DNA from: Spirochaetota bacterium
GTDB taxonomy: Bacteria > Spirochaetota > UBA4802 > JAFGJZ01
Direction of reading: 5' to 3'
Assembly: GCA_023396615.1 (NCBI GenBank)
Contig: JAEWVM010000009.1
Span: 1 to 64,000 of the forward strand
Length of the DNA: 64,000 bases
The translations under genes and the position numbers were made by a program. The stretch's first letter is position 1; each line of letters begins with the position of its first letter. The notes below the pieces were generated by a model. The model saw only the letters and a program-made list of their open reading frames with translations. It did no database searches and was not told the DNA's origin. Below, one piece after another: positions 26,685 through 34,314 of the stretch.

Positions 26685-27217
26685 AAGATGATTCCGGCTT
26701 CACTCTTCTTGAAGTTGTCGTCATCCTTGCATTAATTTCGATTTTAACGCTTATGACCGTTCCGCGAATAGTGAGATCGGCAAGGAGCGCGGATGAAAAC
26801 GGAAAGATTTTCCGTTCGACGATTGAAAGAACTGTTTCTGATTCAATTATAAACGCGAAAAACAACTTTATAGTTTTTCACCTACAAAAGAACGGCGAAC
26901 GCATCAAGGAATTCAGCGGCAGGCAAAACGGAATCTCGGTTTTAAATTTTGACGGAAATGTTTTTAATGAATCCCCGATTCCGGCACTGTCTTATAAGCA
27001 GTTTCCTGATTCGTTTATGATAGAATCTGTCATTGCCGGACGGGGCAAAATTCTCGATTCAGGCGATATTATCGTTTCGGTTTATCCTGACGGAAAAACC
27101 GAAACGGTTGTAGTCCGCGTCAGAAACAATGACAAGACGGTAAATTACCGCCTCTCAAACGGAGAAATCACGCAGGCAAATGATGAAAACACTGAAAACG
27201 CATATCTTTCAAAATGA
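26675..27217 (+). CDS. gspH: Minor pseudopilin GspH
   Basis: 180 residues. A short leader, then SGFTLLEVVVILALISILTLMTVPR with the conserved Glu at mature position 5. The globular part contains the FxxxGRG-like GRGKILDSGDIIVSVYPDGKTE segment near the C-terminus, as in GspH. It overlaps gspG by ten bases and gspI by 38 bases. Assignment as GspH rests on position, hydrophobic segment and C-terminal motif. Confidence 0.85.
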   Translation: MGIKDDSGFTLLEVVVILALISILTLMTVPRIVRSARSADENGKIFRSTIERTVSDSIINAKNNFIVFHLQKNGERIKEFSGRQNGISVLNFDGNVFNESPIPALSYKQFPDSFMIESVIAGRGKILDSGDIIVSVYPDGKTETVVVRVRNNDKTVNYRLSNGEITQANDENTENAYLSK

Positions 27218-27575
27218 GGGCTATGCCCTTCTTGAAATTCTTATCGCGATAGCGCTGCTTTCAACAGCCGTGCTTCCCGTTTACGTTTCCGTGAGTCAGC
27301 AATTTACGTCCATAGCAAAAACTACAAACTCGATGAAAGCCTCAATCTACTGCAGAAATATTATGAACGAGTTCCGTATTGAGCCGTCAAAAGTCGATCT
27401 AAAAGACAAGGAGATTAAGGATAATCCTAAATTCAGGTATTCTGTTGAAATCAAACGTTTTGAGCATGTTCTTCTCGGTCCGCTTGAAGCAAAAACGGTC
27501 AAAGTTACGGTATCATGGACTGAAAACGGTGCTGAAAAAACTAAAAGTCTTTCATATATCTATCCGGACAAATAA
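27180..27575 (+). CDS. gspI: Minor pseudopilin GspI
   Basis: 131 residues. The segment EGYALLEILIAIALLSTAVLPVYV is a prepilin transmembrane helix with Glu at mature position 5; the remainder has YCRNIMNEFRIEP and ends in a beta strand (KVTVSWTENGAEKTKSLSYIYP) as in GspI (in E. coli WTVRW-like). It nucleates the pseudopilus tip with J and K. Two adjacent ATG codons are available (27180, 27183). The 38-base overlap with gspH is the largest in the operon. Confidence 0.87.
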   Translation: MMKTLKTHIFQNEGYALLEILIAIALLSTAVLPVYVSVSQQFTSIAKTTNSMKASIYCRNIMNEFRIEPSKVDLKDKEIKDNPKFRYSVEIKRFEHVLLGPLEAKTVKVTVSWTENGAEKTKSLSYIYPDK

Positions 27576-27576
27576 C

Positions 27577-28206
27577 ATGAAGAAGTATGATGACGGTTTT
27601 TCTCTTCTCGAAATGATAATAGCGCTGGCTCTTTCTTCAATAGTTCTGATGATGATCTATGCTGCCGAAAGAACGATAATACGCGCAGTGTCGCAAGGGA
27701 AAAAAGAATCCGAAAGAATATATCTTCTTTCAAATAGAATCAGAATGATTCAGTCGGATTTCTGTTCGATCTTTCTCTATGAAGAACCGGCAAAGTATCC
27801 CGTTTCGTCCGAAACGAAAATTTCCGGAGAAGATTGCCTTATTTCATTTTTTTCAATTAAATCTATCTCAATATTTCCGGTTACAAATTATGCGGAATCG
27901 GATCATTCGTGCGACATTGTTAATATTTTGTACAAGGTGCGCGAAGAAAACGGAATAAAAAAACTTATTAGAATAGAAAAAGAAATTACTGATTCAGAAA
28001 ACCAGATAAAAACCGAGTATGTTCTTTTTGAGAATGTGTCAGAGGCTAAAGCCGAATTTTATGCGGGCAGATCATGGAATAAAAAATGGAACAGCGCTGA
28101 TAATTTCAAATATCCCGAAGCCGTAAGGCTCATTGTTGTTTATAAGGAAAAAGGCAAGGATGAACAAATTACGATTAATGGATTTCCGGGAATGACAGGC
28201 AAATGA
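27577..28206 (+). CDS. gspJ: Minor pseudopilin GspJ
   Basis: 209 residues. It begins MKKYDDGFSLLEMIIALALSS with the prepilin Gly-Phe cleavage point and Glu at mature position 5, then a long beta-rich domain (SNRIRMIQSDFCSIF, AEFYAGRSWNKKWN, FKYPEAVRLIVVYKEKG) typical of GspJ, including PxAVRL near the end. A longer frame reaches back to 27445 inside gspI, but the prepilin leader fixes the start at the ATG at 27577, one base after gspI. Confidence 0.9.
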   Translation: MKKYDDGFSLLEMIIALALSSIVLMMIYAAERTIIRAVSQGKKESERIYLLSNRIRMIQSDFCSIFLYEEPAKYPVSSETKISGEDCLISFFSIKSISIFPVTNYAESDHSCDIVNILYKVREENGIKKLIRIEKEITDSENQIKTEYVLFENVSEAKAEFYAGRSWNKKWNSADNFKYPEAVRLIVVYKEKGKDEQITINGFPGMTGK

Positions 28207-29366
28207 AGTCATTATTAAAATTAATTTTAAAATCATATTTAAAGAGAAAGCATTCTCTTTCGCGGAAAAAACAAACCTCTGACGGATATACTCTGGGAAT
28301 AGTGCTTATAGTAATCGCCCTGATTGCGATGCTTGCAACCGAGTTTCTTTCAAGCGCGGTAAAATCAATCCGTGTATCTGCAAAAAACTCAGCTGCAGAT
28401 CAGTCATCTCTTTACGCGGAAAGCGGATTCCGTTTAGCCGAAATGATACTTGACGCTGACAAAAAAGGAACAACAGGTTCGCTGAATATTAAAACATCTG
28501 CAGAAACTGATTCATATGATGACCTTTGGGCAAAAAACATTCCGCCTCTTGATTTGGACGGGTATTCTATCAAAATTATGATTTTTGATGAGCAGAGTAA
28601 AATCAACGTAAACAACGTTTACAATGAATTTACAGACAGTTCCCAGACATATCCATATATTATACTTAACAATTTTTTTAAAGACATGGGCTTCGATGAA
28701 AACTACACGGGATGCATTCTCGATTATATTGACAAGGATGACTCGAAATCTCAATACGGTGCAGAAACTTATGATTATTATTCCAGATTCAGCTCACCAG
28801 GAAACGCAAAAAATACTTACCTGGTATCTATAAATGAACTTTTAATGATCAAGGGCTTCAGTTGGCCGCTTTTTTACGGCATCACAGGCGGCAACTCGGG
28901 CATTGAAGGAAAACTGGTTGATAAAAATTACGAGCAGGAAGATTTGAGTTTTGATACGGCTCTAGGCGAAGATTCAAAACAAACTTACAAGGAAATTCTC
29001 ATAGCCAGAGAAAAATCAAGAAAACTGTCAGATTATCTCAGAGTTAACGGAAAAAACGATGATGCATCTGATGATATAAATAAAATAAACATCAATACCG
29101 CACCGTTTCGGGTATTAATAGCAATCCCCGGCATGACAGACGGATTTGCCGAAGAAGTTATCGAAAAAAGAAAAATTAAACCTTTCTCTTCAACCGAAGA
29201 ACTTTCTTCGATTATCACCGATCCGATTATCCGCAAAAATCACTTGACTGTATCTTCAAACATATTTTCAATCAAGGTCATTGTGTCATCACCTGGAGGC
29301 GATTTCGAAAGTTTCGGAATCTATAACAGAAACATAAAAAAATATTATTATATGAAAACACTATAA
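28203..29366 (+). CDS. gspK: Minor pseudopilin GspK
   Basis: 387 residues. The prepilin-like helix DGYTLGIVLIVIALIAMLA lacks Glu at position 5, which is normal for GspK. Two SAM-like helical parts follow (VNNVYNEFTD, ILDYIDKDD; then NINTAPFRVLIAIPGMTDGFAEEVIEKR, a helix-hairpin-helix-like segment). GspK caps the pseudopilus. The leader is long and basic (about 28 residues). It overlaps gspJ by four bases and its TAA is immediately followed by the gspL ATG. Confidence 0.93.
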   Translation: MKSLLKLILKSYLKRKHSLSRKKQTSDGYTLGIVLIVIALIAMLATEFLSSAVKSIRVSAKNSAADQSSLYAESGFRLAEMILDADKKGTTGSLNIKTSAETDSYDDLWAKNIPPLDLDGYSIKIMIFDEQSKINVNNVYNEFTDSSQTYPYIILNNFFKDMGFDENYTGCILDYIDKDDSKSQYGAETYDYYSRFSSPGNAKNTYLVSINELLMIKGFSWPLFYGITGGNSGIEGKLVDKNYEQEDLSFDTALGEDSKQTYKEILIAREKSRKLSDYLRVNGKNDDASDDINKININTAPFRVLIAIPGMTDGFAEEVIEKRKIKPFSSTEELSSIITDPIIRKNHLTVSSNIFSIKVIVSSPGGDFESFGIYNRNIKKYYYMKTL

Positions 29367-30893
29367 ATGATAACATCAGCATTTCACATAGAATCCGATT
29401 CAGTAAAACTGGTAACGGCTAAATCTAATTTTACCAATCTGGAATTTTTGTCCTTTGATTCCGAGCCGTTGATTCCCGGCAAAAAAACTGATATTTCCGG
29501 TGCAATAAAATCCTTGTGCGCCAGAAATGCCATAAGTTCATCAAGAATAATTGCAACGCTCCCATCAGAAAAAGTAATCATCAAGACAATATCTCTTCCC
29601 TTCACCGATGAAAGAAAAATCGCAGAAATAATACCGATTGAAGCAGAAGAAAACATCCCGATAGACATAGATAAGATAACTTTAGTACATCAGATTCTTT
29701 CAAAATCCAAAGAAGGCTGCAATGTTATCATAGCGGCATGCCGTACTGACTATCTTGAAGAATTTAAAAATGCCTTCTCGAATGCCGGATTAAACATCAG
29801 CGCCGTATACCTCGAATACAATGCCCTCTTCGCACTATATAAGTTTTCTGAGCAGAACTCTCATGAAGCCTCACAGATTGATTTTGGAAAAGACAGAATA
29901 ATAATAAACAAAATCAATCATGGAAAACTGTCAGAAACAAAAACACTTGCCAAGGGTTATTCGGATTTTTCAAAGATTTTCACTGACGAAAAAATATCAT
30001 CACTTGAAACAGCTAAAATTATTTCTTCATCACCGGAAAATAAAACATCAGCAGACACAAAAAAATCAAAAAAATCCAACCATCCTGCCCTTTTTGAAAA
30101 ATATGAAACAGCAGCGACTAAAACCGCAAAAAACATTTTTGCTTTCATAAAACCCAAGGGAGAAGAAAAAATTCTTTTTTCCGGAGTTAATCTATTTGCT
30201 CAGAGTTTCGCAGGTATTCTTTTCAAAGAACTCGAAATACCCGTATACGATTTTTCTGCAATCAGCATTATCAAAAACTTCAAGGAACAAAACTGCGAAA
30301 TACCGTGCGGCACGCTGATATGCGACCAGAATCCATCTTCACAGGCTAATTTTTTATCTCAAAAAGAAAAAAAATCAGAAGTTTTCAATGATATCAAACC
30401 CGGTCTTTTCATGCTTGCTTCGGCATTATTGATATTCGTTTTATACTTCATCATATCATCGATCGTACTTGTTTCGAAAGGAAACGGATCAGGCGAAATA
30501 CTCAAACAGCAGTTTAAACAGCAGTTCAGACAGGAAGCTAAAACCAGCGATGTAATCGCAGAAGCAAAAACCATTCTCGAAAATGAAAAGAAACAGATAT
30601 CAAGCCTTTCGGCTGTTCTACCGGAAAAAAAATCTGTTCTGTTAAATCTCGAAGAAGCTCTTCGTTTTTTCTCAAGTGATCCGGCTTTTTCTCTTAAAGA
30701 TGTGACACTGAATCAGAATCAGATAAACATGAACGGCGAAATATCCGATCTGTCAAAAATTGATGAGTTTAAAAACAAACTGAATAAAAGCGGAAAATAT
30801 TCGTCAGTTGATCTTAATACAAGCTACTCGGGGAAAACCGGAGTTAAATTTACACTATCCATAAAACTCAAAGCATCAGCGGGTAAAAAATGA
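29367..30893 (+). CDS. gspL: Type II secretion protein GspL
   Basis: 508 residues. The N-terminal 300 residues look like the actin-like PilM/GspL cytoplasmic domain (ATLPSEKVIIKTISLPF, IIPIEAEENIPID, VIIAACRTDYLEEF), followed by one transmembrane helix (about 345 to 365) and a periplasmic ferredoxin-like domain (FSLKDVTLNQNQINMNGEI). GspL recruits GspE to the membrane with GspM. A low-complexity Lys/Ser segment separates the subdomains (about 230 to 240). Four-base overlap with gspM. Confidence 0.88.
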   Translation: MITSAFHIESDSVKLVTAKSNFTNLEFLSFDSEPLIPGKKTDISGAIKSLCARNAISSSRIIATLPSEKVIIKTISLPFTDERKIAEIIPIEAEENIPIDIDKITLVHQILSKSKEGCNVIIAACRTDYLEEFKNAFSNAGLNISAVYLEYNALFALYKFSEQNSHEASQIDFGKDRIIINKINHGKLSETKTLAKGYSDFSKIFTDEKISSLETAKIISSSPENKTSADTKKSKKSNHPALFEKYETAATKTAKNIFAFIKPKGEEKILFSGVNLFAQSFAGILFKELEIPVYDFSAISIIKNFKEQNCEIPCGTLICDQNPSSQANFLSQKEKKSEVFNDIKPGLFMLASALLIFVLYFIISSIVLVSKGNGSGEILKQQFKQQFRQEAKTSDVIAEAKTILENEKKQISSLSAVLPEKKSVLLNLEEALRFFSSDPAFSLKDVTLNQNQINMNGEISDLSKIDEFKNKLNKSGKYSSVDLNTSYSGKTGVKFTLSIKLKASAGKK

Positions 30894-31411
30894 GACTCAC
30901 GGAAAGAGAAAGAAAATTACTTTATGCTTTAATCGCCATTCTTGTACTCGCGGTTTCATATAAGCTTATATACGAACCCGTTGCTTCTTTTCGGGAATCT
31001 CTGAAAAAAAGGGCATTTAATTCCCAGTCTTCAGCAGAAGAACTTTCAAGAATATCATCTGAAATAAATTCACTTAGAACGAAAAAGCAGAAATACGATC
31101 TTATTCTACGGTCAGAAAACGATAATATTATGACTGTTATTCAGCAAAAAGCCGAGCAGAACAACATAAAGGACAATCTCGCTAATATCAGAAGTACACC
31201 AAGCAATTTTCAGAATAAATTCAAAAAGGTTACCACCGATTTTAAAATTGAAGGAGCTCCCATTCAGTCAATACTCAAATTTATTTTTGACATGGAAAAT
31301 TCAGGCGGCTTTATAGTTTTCGAATCTGTTACCATATCGAAAGGTCTCAAAGGAACCGACCGGTATGACGCATCATGCAAGGTAAACACTTTCATGGCTG
31401 ATAACAAATGA
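30890..31411 (+). CDS. gspM: Type II secretion protein GspM
   Basis: 173 residues. A short cytoplasmic N-terminus (MRLTERERKLLYAL), one transmembrane helix, a coiled coil (SAEELSRISSEINSLRTKKQK) and a ferredoxin-like periplasmic domain (IQSILKFIFDMENSGGFIVFES). This plan and the position between gspL and gspN identify GspM, a partner of GspL. Overlaps both neighbours by four bases. Confidence 0.88.
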   Translation: MRLTERERKLLYALIAILVLAVSYKLIYEPVASFRESLKKRAFNSQSSAEELSRISSEINSLRTKKQKYDLILRSENDNIMTVIQQKAEQNNIKDNLANIRSTPSNFQNKFKKVTTDFKIEGAPIQSILKFIFDMENSGGFIVFESVTISKGLKGTDRYDASCKVNTFMADNK

Positions 31412-32271
31412 ATAGAATAAACGAAATCTTCAGAAAAATATTTCAATATGCAAAAAATCTTTACGATGATGCAAAGGCGCACCCTTTTTTTAAACGCTAC
31501 GTTGTTTTAACCTGCATATTGACAGCAGTATTCACTCTTATTCTTTTTCCGGTTGATACAATAATTTTAAAAGTATTAAGAGATGCCGAAGGTAAGTCTT
31601 TTCAATCCGCCGAAGTTTCAAATCTTAAAGCTTCTTTATTCGGCGATATTTCAATTGATTCAATGAAAATCAATCTCCGGTCACGTGAAGAAGTTTCGAT
31701 CAGCAAGTTTGATTCAACAATATCAGTTTTCTCTCTGATTAGGGGCAATGCTGACGGGGAAATCAACTCCGAACAGTTTTCTTTTTCGTCGCCTAAGTTC
31801 AAGTTTACATCAAAGATAAAACTGATTCCTGATGCGGAATACAGCACCAAAACAGGTATTTTTACAAACGGCACTCTAACAGTGAAATTAACCAACTCAC
31901 TGCTGGAAGGATTATCAATTGCCGGATTTAATATAAAACCGGCAAACATTGAATCTGTAAACGGAGAAATCCTTTTTCAGGACAAGAAATATAATATTAA
32001 GGTCATTAAAATTGACGGTCAGTCGCTCAGGGGAACCATAACAGGAACAATTATTCCGAACGAAAATAATTTTTCGCTCTCCGTTCTCGACATCAGCTGT
32101 TCATTTGATCCCCAGTCCGGAATGTTCGACGATTACCGTATGCTTATCAACTATCTTATAGATAAAGACAGCGGGAAAATACTCATCAAACTTAAAGGAA
32201 CAATTGCTAATACTGAAGTAATTACTCCAAAAATGAATATGCCTCAAATGGAAGCAAAAGATGACAAATGA
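31408..32271 (+). CDS. gspN: Type II secretion protein GspN (Leptospira-type)
   Basis: 287 residues. One transmembrane helix near the N-terminus (YVVLTCILTAVFTLILFPVDTII) and a periplasmic AsmA-like beta domain (SFQSAEVSNLKASLFGDISIDSMKI, GNADGEINSEQF). GspN of this type accompanies T2SS operons in Leptospira and deltaproteobacteria-like groups; its job is not settled and it is dispensable in some systems. Overlaps gspM by four bases and the YlbF-like gene by 11. Confidence 0.82.
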   Translation: MNRINEIFRKIFQYAKNLYDDAKAHPFFKRYVVLTCILTAVFTLILFPVDTIILKVLRDAEGKSFQSAEVSNLKASLFGDISIDSMKINLRSREEVSISKFDSTISVFSLIRGNADGEINSEQFSFSSPKFKFTSKIKLIPDAEYSTKTGIFTNGTLTVKLTNSLLEGLSIAGFNIKPANIESVNGEILFQDKKYNIKVIKIDGQSLRGTITGTIIPNENNFSLSVLDISCSFDPQSGMFDDYRMLINYLIDKDSGKILIKLKGTIANTEVITPKMNMPQMEAKDDK

Positions 32272-32602
32272 AATGGATTTAATCATCAAAAAGACCGGAG
32301 AACTCGGAGAAAAAATATCTCAATCAGAAATTTTTCTCGCATACAAGAAAGCTTCTGCAGAGCTCATGGCCAATCAGGATTCTTTCGACAAAGTAAAACG
32401 CTTTACCCGTCTTTCGGCAGTAATGAGAGAAAAACAGCATTATGCCGAAGAAATTACACAAAGCGAGATGGATGAAGTACAAAGTCTCGCGCAAAATGTT
32501 TTTGATGACGAGATAGCCAACAACTACATCGAAGTGCAAAACGCTTTCAGCTCTCTGATGAATGATATTTTTACTGAAATTGAGATGAAAAAATCTTTTT
32601 AA
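32261..32602 (+). CDS. YlbF/YmcA-family protein
   Basis: 113 residues, all helical. It has the YlbF-family pattern: a first helix IIKKTGELGEKISQSEIFLAYKKA, the central QDSFDKVKRF turn and the later DEVQSLAQNVFDDEIANNYIEVQNAFSSLMNDIF. In Bacillus, YlbF and YmcA bind YaaT and affect RNase Y-dependent mRNA processing. Here it is the last gene of the secretion operon, overlapping gspN by 11 bases. No RNase Y is in the window, so a shared role is only inference. Confidence 0.8.
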   Translation: MTNEMDLIIKKTGELGEKISQSEIFLAYKKASAELMANQDSFDKVKRFTRLSAVMREKQHYAEEITQSEMDEVQSLAQNVFDDEIANNYIEVQNAFSSLMNDIFTEIEMKKSF

Positions 32603-32621
32603 CCCGTTTTTTTCAAACTTC

Positions 32622-32650
32622 TTGACACGGAAAAGCAAAAATTGTAGAAT
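32622..32650 (+). promoter_or_regulatory. Sigma70-type promoter of the PilZ gene
   Basis: TTGACA (32622-32627), a 17-base spacer and TAGAAT (32645-32650), about 35 bases upstream of the PilZ start. It separates the PilZ unit from the secretion operon. Confidence 0.85.
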
Positions 32651-32685
32651 TATATAGAGATTATTTTGTTGATCCGGCGGCAAAA

Positions 32686-33063
32686 ATGAACGAAAAAAGA
32701 AAGTTTAAACGTTACGAATGCAAAATCAAAGTCCGCTTCGAACACACCGAAGAGATGAACAGCTCTACTGAAGAAATCCCGGGTTTTAAAGGAAAAGGAC
32801 ACATCCTCGACATAAGTCAGGGCGGAATTTTTATCGCAACGGATACAAATGTACCGGTAAGCTGCGACATCCTGGTTACTTTCAAAACTGAATCCCGGAT
32901 TTTTGAAGAGAAGGGATTCATTGTCAGAACCGGAACTTTGAAGAATAATCCTGCAGAAGTCGTAAAAAAATTTGAAAATTATGATATCAAAGAAAAATCC
33001 TACATCGCGATTCAGTTTGAAAACCCGATAGACAATATCAATCAAATGGAATTTCACGGCTGA
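32686..33063 (+). CDS. PilZ-domain c-di-GMP receptor
   Basis: 125 residues, a stand-alone PilZ domain. Both ligand motifs are intact: RKFKR (RxxxR, residues 5 to 9) and DISQGG (DxSxxG, about 42 to 47), so it should bind c-di-GMP. An insert of about 15 acidic or polar residues lies between the first strands (EEMNSSTEEIPG). The TGA is separated by one base from the next ATG, making a two-gene unit with the unknown protein at 33065. A diguanylate cyclase is encoded at 61100. Confidence 0.9.
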   Translation: MNEKRKFKRYECKIKVRFEHTEEMNSSTEEIPGFKGKGHILDISQGGIFIATDTNVPVSCDILVTFKTESRIFEEKGFIVRTGTLKNNPAEVVKKFENYDIKEKSYIAIQFENPIDNINQMEFHG

Positions 33064-33064
33064 T

Positions 33065-33952
33065 ATGCAGACTCAATTTGTATACATTGATGATATCACC
33101 AAGATTGACTCATCCAAAGCAACCGTATATGATCTGAACAAGAGATATATTGATTCTGAAGGGAATATGTACGGCCTCAAATACAACCGCGAATCAAAAA
33201 AAATTGAAGTCATAAGACTTCTGAGAACATCAATGCAGCATGCACAGATGGTCGCGAAAAGAATGAAGGAAAAAATGAAAGCGGAACTGCCGAAACTTTC
33301 ATCTGACGAAGAAATAATTTCCAACAGCGTAAATCACGACACGCCGGAAACATTTGAAGAAACTGAAGAAACTTATTCAAGCGACACCAAAATAGTACCG
33401 GACATGTTTGTAGCCGACAGGTTCAACGATCTTCCGATCTTCAAAGAAAGGCTTAAGGGTCTTTTAAGAAATGTTGCTAATTCGAACATCAACTCGCGCG
33501 AGCACCGCGAAATTTCAACGCCGCTTGATGAGGTTATCCGCAATATCGAAATTGACGGATTAGGAAAAATCGAAAAAATAACCTCCTCTTACAGGGAACT
33601 CACTGAATACCCGAGATCAATCAATTATTACATCGGACGTCTGGATAACCGGGCAAGAGAAATACTTAACAATATTCACGCTGATTCAAAAAAGATAAAA
33701 TTCATCCTTTGGATGGAAATGCTTCACTCGCTTAAGGAATTTTATCAGTCAGTCGGCAAAATGCTGATATCGCTTGAAAGAAACCTTGAAAAAACAGCAG
33801 AGGACCGCCTGTCAAAAATAGGCGCGCTTGAACGTCAATCGTACACTGACGCACGAACCACCATATCCAATACAAAATCCGACATTGAAGAAATGTCGAG
33901 AAAGCTGAATGATTTCGAACTGTTCATTTACAGTTCGGACAATGTCTGCTAA
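33065..33952 (+). CDS. Unknown protein co-transcribed with PilZ
   Basis: 295 residues, soluble, no signal peptide, not recognised. The N-terminal 55 residues are beta-rich (FVYIDDITKID, SEGNMYGLKYNRESKKIEVIRLLR), like a small tyrosine-rich binding module. An acidic linker (about 85 to 118) follows, then a mostly helical half with a coiled-coil look (LKEFYQSVGKMLISLERNLEKTAEDRL, SNTKSDIEEMSRKLNDFE). Because it starts one base after the PilZ stop, it may be the effector or partner of the PilZ protein. The stop overlaps the convergent TPR-like gene by four bases. Confidence 0.7.
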   Translation: MQTQFVYIDDITKIDSSKATVYDLNKRYIDSEGNMYGLKYNRESKKIEVIRLLRTSMQHAQMVAKRMKEKMKAELPKLSSDEEIISNSVNHDTPETFEETEETYSSDTKIVPDMFVADRFNDLPIFKERLKGLLRNVANSNINSREHREISTPLDEVIRNIEIDGLGKIEKITSSYRELTEYPRSINYYIGRLDNRAREILNNIHADSKKIKFILWMEMLHSLKEFYQSVGKMLISLERNLEKTAEDRLSKIGALERQSYTDARTTISNTKSDIEEMSRKLNDFELFIYSSDNVC

Positions 33953-34314
33953 TTGTTTTCTGTTTTTCTTAGAATTTCTTCTGCAAATATTTTCAGCTTC
34001 GGATGAACCTTCGGTTGGGGAAGACTGATTTTATTTTCTTCCTTTTCGGTATTATCTTCTTCGCGTATCAGCTTGGTAAATGCAAAAATCATGCGGTCGA
34101 AGATTTCACTCACACGGTCTTCTCTTCCGGCCATTTTATAGTATTTATAAGCGAAAAGCGGCATTTTTTTATCAAAGTAAAAATAATCGGCAATTCTTGT
34201 TAATCCGTCCTTATACATTGTGCTGACGAATATTTTTTCTGCCTCGGTGAGCTTCCCCTCATTAAAAAGCTCATTGCCTTTTCTTATCAATGCCGCGCGT
34301 TCGGAACTATCCAT
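33949..34314 (-). CDS. Small TPR-like protein
   Basis: 121 residues. The first 75 residues form two or three TPR-like helical pairs (LIRKGNELFNEGKLTEAEKIFVST, LFAYKYYKMAGREDRVSEIFDRM); the rest is a charged Glu/Lys linker and a short basic end. No enzyme motif. It lies downstream of tex on the same strand, overlapping it by eight bases, so the two are co-transcribed. A role with Tex is possible but unsupported. Confidence 0.7.
   Translation of the reverse strand: MDSSERAALIRKGNELFNEGKLTEAEKIFVSTMYKDGLTRIADYFYFDKKMPLFAYKYYKMAGREDRVSEIFDRMIFAFTKLIREEDNTEKEENKISLPQPKVHPKLKIFAEEILRKTENN

Noticed and set aside
27445..27576. Extended N-terminus for GspJ inside gspI
   Set aside because: The prepilin leader beginning at 27577 fixes the start; the extra 44 residues are out-of-frame gspI sequence.
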